Assembly: GCF_002261425.1 (NCBI RefSeq)
Contig: NZ_NEVJ01000002.1
Coordinates: forward strand, 62,001-126,000
Direction of reading: 5' to 3'
From: Bordetella genomosp. 9
GTDB taxonomy: Bacteria; Pseudomonadota; Gammaproteobacteria; Burkholderiales; Burkholderiaceae_B
Length of the DNA: 64,000 nucleotides
Shown here: positions 59,490 through 64,000 of the stretch, piece by piece
Numbering within the stretch: the first letter of the stretch is position 1
Layout of the letters: each line of letters starts with the position of its first letter
The notes under the pieces: generated by a model
Database searches by the model: none
Told to the model about the DNA's origin: nothing
Seen by the model: only the letters and a program-made list of their open reading frames with translations
Position numbers and translations under genes: made by a program

Positions 59490-61215
59490 GGGTGGCCTCT
59501 CCGGTCGTCTGGCTCTTGGCGGCGCCGTAGACATCGGCCTTGAAGGGATCGATGCCCACGCGGCCGACCACGTCGACGAAGCGTTCTTCTTCGCTGTCGC
59601 GCAGGCGCAGGTAGGTGTGGATCAGGGTTTCGACCACGCCGGGTACTTCATCGCGGGCGAACGAGGGGCCGATGATGCGGCCGATGGCGGCGCCGCCGGC
59701 GCGCAGCGGATCGACGTCATTCAGGTTGTCGCCGGCGCCGTTCTGGCGCCCGCCTATCGTCACCTGGTACCACTCCTCGCCGGCCTTGTCGACGCCCAGG
59801 ATGCCGATGTGCCCCACGTGGTGGTGCCCGCAGGCGTTGATGCAGCCCGAGATGTTCAGATCGAGTTCGCCGATTTCGAACAGGTAGTCCAGGTCGTCGA
59901 AGCGGCGCTGGATGGCGTCGGCCACGGGGATGGACACCGCGTTGGCCAGGGCGCAGAAGTCGCCCCCCGGACAGGCGATGATGTTGGTCAGCAGCCCGAT
60001 GTTGGGCGTGGCCAGCTTCAGCGGCTTGAGCGCGTTCCACAGCTCGTACAGGCGGCTGCGGCGCACGTCGGCCAGGATCAGGTTCTGTTCGTGCGAAACG
60101 CGCATTTCACCGAACGAATAATCGTCGGCCAGCGCCGCGATGGCGTCCATCTGGTCGGCGGTCACGTCGCCGGGCGGCGTGCCGGTGGGCTTGAGCGACA
60201 GCGTCACCGACGCATAGCCGGCGACACGATGCGAGCGCACGTTCTTGCGCAGCCAGCGGCCGAAGGCCGGGTCCGCGGCCGCCAGCGTGTCGGTGGGATC
60301 GTGATCCTGCGCGGCCGCGGCGTCGTAGGCCGGCCAGGTGAAGCGGTCGGCGATCCTGTCCAGGTCGGCTTGCTTCAGCTTGTTGGGACCGTCCTTCAGA
60401 TAGGCCCATTCCTGCTCGACCTGCTGGGCGAAGACTTCGGGCGTCAGGTCCTTGACCAGGATCTTGATGCGCGCCTTGTACTTGTTGTCGCGCCGGCCAT
60501 GCAGGTTGTAGACGCGCAGGACGGCCTGCAGGTAGGTCAGCAGGTCGTACCAGGCGACGAAGGGGCTGATCTGCTTGCCGACGATGGGGGTGCGACCCAT
60601 GCCGCCGCCCACCCAGACGCGGAAGCCGACCACGCCGTCCTGCTGCAACGCCTGCAGGCCGATATCGTGCACGCCCACGGCCGCGCGGTCTTCATGCGCG
60701 CCGCTGACGGCGATCTTGAATTTGCGCGGCAGGAAGGCGAATTCCGGGTGCAGCATCGACCATTGGCGGATGATCTCGCACCACACCAGCGGGTTGGTCA
60801 CTTCATCCGGCGCGACGCCGGCGAAATGATCGGTGGTGGTGTTGCGGATGCAGTTGCCGCTGGTCTGGATGGCATGCATCTGCACCGTGGCCAGTTCGGC
60901 CAGGATGTCGGGCACGTCTTCCAGCTTGGGCCAGTTGAACTGCATGTTCTGCCGCGTGCTGAAATGCCCATAGCCGCGATCGTAGGTGCGGGCGATGTGG
61001 CCCAGCATGCGCAGCTGGCGGGAGGTCAGCATGCCGTAGGGGATCGCGACGCGCAGCATGGGCGCATGGCGCTGGATATACAGGCCATTCTGCAGCCGCA
61101 GCGTGCGGAAGTCGTCCTCCGACAGCTGGCCGGCCAGGAAGCGTTGCGTCTGGTCGCGGAACTGCGCGACGCGCTCTTCGACCAGTTGCTGGTCTATGGG
61201 GTCATACACGTACAT
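59482..61215 (-). CDS. cysI: Nitrite/sulfite reductase, haemoprotein (CysI)
   Basis: 577-residue siroheme [4Fe-4S] reductase, ferredoxin-type half-repeat architecture, reducing sulfite to sulfide in assimilation. Siroheme/cluster cysteines are in IACPGGDFCALA and NISGCINACGHHHVGHIG; the substrate-binding arginines lie around STRQNMQFNW and SGNCIRNTTTDHFAG. ATG 61215 gives the family N-terminus MYVYDPID; longer frame is not conserved-looking. With the DUF934 gene it forms the usual betaproteobacterial cysI operon, without cysH in the window. Confidence 0.92.
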   Translation of the reverse strand: MYVYDPIDQQLVEERVAQFRDQTQRFLAGQLSEDDFRTLRLQNGLYIQRHAPMLRVAIPYGMLTSRQLRMLGHIARTYDRGYGHFSTRQNMQFNWPKLEDVPDILAELATVQMHAIQTSGNCIRNTTTDHFAGVAPDEVTNPLVWCEIIRQWSMLHPEFAFLPRKFKIAVSGAHEDRAAVGVHDIGLQALQQDGVVGFRVWVGGGMGRTPIVGKQISPFVAWYDLLTYLQAVLRVYNLHGRRDNKYKARIKILVKDLTPEVFAQQVEQEWAYLKDGPNKLKQADLDRIADRFTWPAYDAAAAQDHDPTDTLAAADPAFGRWLRKNVRSHRVAGYASVTLSLKPTGTPPGDVTADQMDAIAALADDYSFGEMRVSHEQNLILADVRRSRLYELWNALKPLKLATPNIGLLTNIIACPGGDFCALANAVSIPVADAIQRRFDDLDYLFEIGELDLNISGCINACGHHHVGHIGILGVDKAGEEWYQVTIGGRQNGAGDNLNDVDPLRAGGAAIGRIIGPSFARDEVPGVVETLIHTYLRLRDSEEERFVDVVGRVGIDPFKADVYGAAKSQTTGEATHA

Positions 61216-61522
61216 GTCTGTGCGCCTCGGTACGCACGCCAAGCATGGGTGCGGCGGCCTGGGGAAATGGCCGGAAAACGCCATCGTAGCCCGGAAGCAG
61301 GGTACCTGTCCCCGCTATTGACCTGAGGTTATTTGCTTAGAAAATCCGCTCATTAAGAGGCTGTCGCGGCCCTTTATGCGTGGCCAAAGAAAAACCCGCC
61401 TTGCGGCGGGTTTTCGCATGCGACGCACCGCTTCGAAAGCACGCTACTTTTAATGCATGCTTTTAAAGCTGGCTTCCGAAGTGACCGCGGCCTGGGCCGC
61501 CGACTTCAGAACTGGCGCGGAA
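61216..61522. other. 307-bp region between cysI and the BpH2-like gene
   Basis: Holds the bph2 terminator (61390-61414) and a second hairpin, AAAGCACGC (61436-61444) with GCATGCTTT (61455-61463). The AT-rich part 61320-61360 (TTATTTGCTTAGAAAAT) probably contains the cysI promoter. No gene seen. Confidence 0.5.
61390..61414 (-). terminator. Intrinsic terminator after the BpH2-like gene
   Basis: AAAACCCGCC-TTGC-GGCGGGTTTT: a 10-bp perfect stem with four-base loop; on the minus strand it is followed by TTTTTCTTT. Ends the BpH2-like transcript before cysI. Confidence 0.88.
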
Positions 61523-61972
61523 TTACTGCGCGGCGTCTTTCAGCTTCTTCAGCGGGCGGACCTTCACCTTGACCGAAGCGGGCTTGGCGGCGAACCAGCG
61601 CTCTTCACCGGAGAACGGATCCTTGCCGAAACGCTTGGGCTTGGCGGGGACCTTTTGCACGGTGACCTTGAACAGGCCGGGCATCGTGAATTCGCCGGAG
61701 CCCTTCTTGTTCACGGAAGCCAGGACAGCGCCTTCCAGGCTGGCCAGCACGGCCTTGACCGATTTGGCTTCGACGCCGCTCTGTTCGACCACGTGGGCGA
61801 CCAGTTGGCTTTTGTTCAGCGCGCTCTTCAGCGCGGCTACGGGCGCGGCGGCCTTTTTGGCCGGAGCGGACTTGGTCACAGCGGCCTTCTTGGCCACGGC
61901 TTTTTTGGCCGGGGCTTTCTTGGCAGCAGTCGTGGAGGCTTTCTTTGCAGGAGCTTTAGCTTTAGTGGCCAT
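61523..61972 (-). CDS. bph2: H1/HU hybrid nucleoid protein, BpH2-like
   Basis: 149-residue DNA-binding protein. Residues 1-48 are histone-H1-like, rich in Ala, Lys and Pro with KAPAKKA-type units; residues 49-149 are an HU/IHF-type domain (NKSQLVAHVVEQSG, FTMPGLFKVTVQKVPAKPKR, with the DNA-inserting arm). This two-part design matches BpH2 described in Bordetella pertussis. Probably a chromosome-compacting and regulatory protein. Several inverted repeats lie upstream (62065-62115). Confidence 0.9.
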   Translation of the reverse strand: MATKAKAPAKKASTTAAKKAPAKKAVAKKAAVTKSAPAKKAAAPVAALKSALNKSQLVAHVVEQSGVEAKSVKAVLASLEGAVLASVNKKGSGEFTMPGLFKVTVQKVPAKPKRFGKDPFSGEERWFAAKPASVKVKVRPLKKLKDAAQ

Positions 61973-62064
61973 GGTCGAAAGAATGGTTGGGTTGAAATAG
62001 CAAGGCTCAAGCCGTACGCCTGGCGACGGCTGAACGCGATGATACGTTATGCGTAGGCGTTATG

Positions 62065-62115
62065 TACACGATTTGGCGTGTATTGCGCGCGAAAAAGCCC
62101 TGTAGAGGCGCTACA
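62065..62115. promoter_or_regulatory. Two inverted repeats upstream of the BpH2-like gene
   Basis: TACACG-ATTTGG-CGTGTA (62065-62082) and TGTAG-AGGCG-CTACA (62101-62115) lie in the 219-bp space between cobA and the BpH2-like gene. Either may be an operator of the latter or a weak end of the nasA-cobA transcript. Confidence 0.4.
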
Positions 62116-62191
62116 ACAACGGTTATGCGCCTTCGGAGCCCTGAAAAAAGGGGGTTTTGTGGAGGTCGCGCGTGCCGGGCCCGTTGAAATC

Positions 62192-63079
62192 TCAGGCCGC
62201 CAGGGTCAGCGAGGCATGGCGTGGAGCGGATTCGATCAGCGCGACGGCCTGGCCGATGACGATCACGGCGGGGCTGGCCATGCCGGCTTCAGCGATGTCG
62301 GCCGCCATGCGATCCAGCCGTGTGACGAGATGGCGTTGCTCCGGACATGAAACGCGTTGCGCCACGGCGACCGGCATATCCGCCGCGAAACCGGCTTCGC
62401 GCAACTCCTGCGCCAGCGTGCCGGCGTCGCGCATGCCCATGTAGCAGACCAGCGTCAGGCCGCTGGCGGCCAGCGCGCGCCAGTCGGGACGGCTGTCGTC
62501 CATGGTGTGCGCGGTCACCAGCGCGACGCCGCGGCTGATGCCGCGGTGGGTCAACGGCAAGCCCAGCGCGGCGCCCACCGCGAGTCCCGCGGTGATGCCG
62601 CCCACCGCTTCGGCCGCGATGCCGCGCGCCGCCAGCCACTGCATTTCCTCGCCGCCGCGGCCGAAGATAAAGGGATCGCCGCCCTTGACGCGCGCCACCG
62701 TCCTGCCTTGGCGGGCGTGGCGCGCCATCAGGCGCAGGATGAAATCCTGTGGCGTCGAGCGGCAGCCGCCACGCTTGCCGACGTTGACGATACGCGCGCC
62801 AGGGGCGGCGAGCGCGCGGATGCCGGGGCCGACCAGATCGTCGACCAGCCAGACGTCGGCCTGCCGCAGGATGCGCGCGGCCTTGACGGTCAGCAGGTCG
62901 GGGTCGCCGGGGCCCGCGCCGACCAGCCAGACCTTGCCGCTGGATTTGCCGTTGGATTTGCCGTGGCATCCGCCTTCGGATTCGCTGCCGCATTCGCCGT
63001 GGCGTCCGCCATCAAGTGGGGCAGCGGGTTTGGAATCGGGTCGGCCAGTCAGGCGCGGCGTGCCGCCGAGGTCGTTCAT
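62192..63079 (-). CDS. cobA: Uroporphyrinogen-III C-methyltransferase (CobA/SUMT)
   Basis: 295-residue SUMT that makes precorrin-2 from uroporphyrinogen III with SAM, the first committed step to siroheme. Motifs: VWLVGAGPGDPDLLTVKAARIL (about 49-70), VKGGDPFIFGRGGEE, LPLTHRGIS and the C-terminal SPAVIVIGQAV. The first 45 residues are a Gly/Ser/Lys-rich extension of low complexity. ATG 63079 follows GGGAG and is 2 bp after the nitrate reductase stop. No CysG dehydrogenase/ferrochelatase part is fused. It supplies siroheme for NirB and CysI. Confidence 0.93.
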   Translation of the reverse strand: MNDLGGTPRLTGRPDSKPAAPLDGGRHGECGSESEGGCHGKSNGKSSGKVWLVGAGPGDPDLLTVKAARILRQADVWLVDDLVGPGIRALAAPGARIVNVGKRGGCRSTPQDFILRLMARHARQGRTVARVKGGDPFIFGRGGEEMQWLAARGIAAEAVGGITAGLAVGAALGLPLTHRGISRGVALVTAHTMDDSRPDWRALAASGLTLVCYMGMRDAGTLAQELREAGFAADMPVAVAQRVSCPEQRHLVTRLDRMAADIAEAGMASPAVIVIGQAVALIESAPRHASLTLAA

Positions 63080-63081
63080 CG

Positions 63082-64000
63082 TCAGGCTCCCAAAGCGACG
63101 TGCGCCCGCGCCACCATGCGGGCGACTTCCGGGCCGCAGGAGCCGCAGCCCGTCCCGCAGCGCAAGGTGCGGCGCAGGCCATCGGCATCGAGTCCGGCGG
63201 CGATGCCGGCATGGATGGCGCGATCCGTGACCCCATGGCAGACGCAGACCGTGCGCGCCCGCGCGACCGGGGCCGTGCGTCCCATCAGCAATTGCGCCGC
63301 GCTGGCGGGCGCCGCGCCGCCGTCCGCCCATGCCGATACGGTGTCGACGATGCGCGTGTCGCCGGCCAGCAGGAAGGCTGCCGGCCTGCCGTCGCGCAAG
63401 GCAATACGCCGCACGATGCCGCGATGCGGGTCGTCATAGCAGGCGTGCGGCTGCTCCAGCGCCAGGGCCGCGCACAGGGCGTCCAGCACGTCGATATCCG
63501 GTGCGTGCGCCGCGGCCAGCACGATGCGGACGCCGCCACCGCCCAGCGCGGTCGGCAGTATCGCGGCATAGGGGAAGCGCCGCAGCCACGGCGCCAGGTC
63601 CCGGCGCAGCGCCGCCGCATCGCCGCCTATCCATCCCGCCGCCTGCCAGGCAAGGTCCGCGGGCCGCACGGCGATGGCGCTATGTTTCAGTTCGGGCTGC
63701 CTGGACACGGGGTCGCGCGCGGGATTGCTCAGGGCGTTCACGCCGTCGCCGGCAATGAAGGCGCTGCCCCAATGCATGGGCATGAAGGCCTGGCCGGGCT
63801 GCAAGCCGTCGTCGGCGCGTACGGGCATGTGCAGCTGTCCGCGTCGGGAGGCGATATGCGCCAGGGCGCCTTCCGCGAGTCCGGCGGCGGCCATATCGGC
63901 CGGATGCATGGACAGCCAGGGTTCCTCCACATGCCGCGTCAGGGCCGGCGACAGCGCGGTGCGCGCCATCGTGTGCCAGTGGTCGCGCAAGCGGCCGGTG
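63082..64000 (-). CDS. nasA: Assimilatory nitrate reductase, C-terminal part (runs off the window)
   Basis: C-terminal 305 residues of a molybdopterin nitrate reductase; the 5' end is beyond 64000. The visible start TGRLRDHWHTMARTALSP is the family motif near the molybdopterin dinucleotide domain, followed by MHWGSAF. The last about 60 residues are a BFD-type [2Fe-2S] domain (CVCHGVTDRAIHAG ... CGTGCGSCGPEV), as in Klebsiella NasA-type enzymes that accept electrons from NasC or ferredoxin. Followed 2 bp later by cobA, forming the start of nitrate assimilation that NirBD completes. Confidence 0.9.
   Translation of the reverse strand, partial: TGRLRDHWHTMARTALSPALTRHVEEPWLSMHPADMAAAGLAEGALAHIASRRGQLHMPVRADDGLQPGQAFMPMHWGSAFIAGDGVNALSNPARDPVSRQPELKHSAIAVRPADLAWQAAGWIGGDAAALRRDLAPWLRRFPYAAILPTALGGGGVRIVLAAAHAPDIDVLDALCAALALEQPHACYDDPHRGIVRRIALRDGRPAAFLLAGDTRIVDTVSAWADGGAAPASAAQLLMGRTAPVARARTVCVCHGVTDRAIHAGIAAGLDADGLRRTLRCGTGCGSCGPEVARMVARAHVALGA

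Noticed and set aside
61390-61414. The perfect palindrome after the BpH2-like gene as an operator.
   Set aside because: A 10-bp GC stem with a 4-base loop and T-run on the coding strand is a standard intrinsic terminator.

Overview
The window looks like chromosomal DNA of a GC-rich betaproteobacterium of the family Alcaligenaceae, most likely Bordetella or Achromobacter. The main reasons are five stand-alone Bug-type (TctC/TTT family) periplasmic receptors, a family hugely expanded in Bordetella; an H1/HU hybrid nucleoid protein like Bordetella BpH2; and the dense mix of LysR, GntR and TetR regulators with short catabolic operons. There is no integrase, transposase, phage gene or CRISPR array. 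One tRNA gene, tRNA-Arg(TCT), lies at 41991-42067.

Layout. 0-5.2 kb: an SDR, a catalase-like peroxidase with its cytochrome b561, and a LysR regulator divergent from L-serine dehydratase. 5.1-10.4 kb: MmgE/PrpD divergent from SDR, HIBADH-type dehydrogenase, isocitrate-lyase-family lyase and a Bug receptor, probably a branched dicarboxylate route. 10.5-13.6 kb: nirBD (assimilatory nitrite reductase) behind a sigma-54-like promoter and a terminator-containing leader. 14.3-18.1 kb: a Bug receptor, an alpha/beta hydrolase whose nucleophile is lysine, a cysteine-free maleate-isomerase-like protein and an ornithine-cyclodeaminase-like protein. 18.2-25.1 kb: Ldh-type dehydrogenase, two Bug receptors, metallo-beta-lactamase-fold hydrolase, a binding protein without signal peptide, LysR, and a D-2-hydroxyacid dehydrogenase. 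25.1-26.9 kb: secreted COG4315-type protein, ECF sigma and anti-sigma. 27-35.8 kb: FadR-type GntR regulator divergent from a branched-chain-type ABC importer co-transcribed with a D-amino-acid dehydrogenase, an amidohydrolase and a DHDPS-family enzyme.

35.8-48.6 kb is mostly housekeeping and envelope: an unknown Cys/Lys-repeat protein, a DHA2 exporter, a DUF3857/transglutaminase protein, outer-membrane phospholipase A, tRNA-Arg, the Lhr-type helicase plus PdeM DNA-repair pair, a CsbD stress protein, GlgX and a hypothetical protein. 48.6-57.6 kb is a second catabolic block: Bug-GlcG/HbpS-TetR (minus), a beta-propeller protein plus CobW GTPase (plus), and a five-gene minus operon (carboxymuconolactone-decarboxylase-like, SDR, PDC-hydrolase-like amidohydrolase, SMP-30, HIBADH-like). 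58-64 kb: two small stress-like proteins, sulfite reductase CysI with a DUF934 protein, the BpH2-like protein, and siroheme CobA followed upstream by the C-terminal part of an assimilatory nitrate reductase that runs off the right edge. NasA-CobA with NirBD gives nitrate to ammonium; CysI uses the same siroheme.

Most interesting: (1) the nirB control region, with a near-consensus -24/-12 promoter whose predicted start falls on a hexaloop hairpin followed by an intrinsic terminator; (2) two adjacent, translationally coupled enzyme homologues (15490-17090) that have both lost their catalytic nucleophiles; (3) operator-like palindromes (27768-27779, 50889-50900) that can be paired with specific regulators in the window; (4) 13-bp GGAAC-containing repeats in front of the ECF sigma operon. 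Function calls are from reading motifs; no database search was done.
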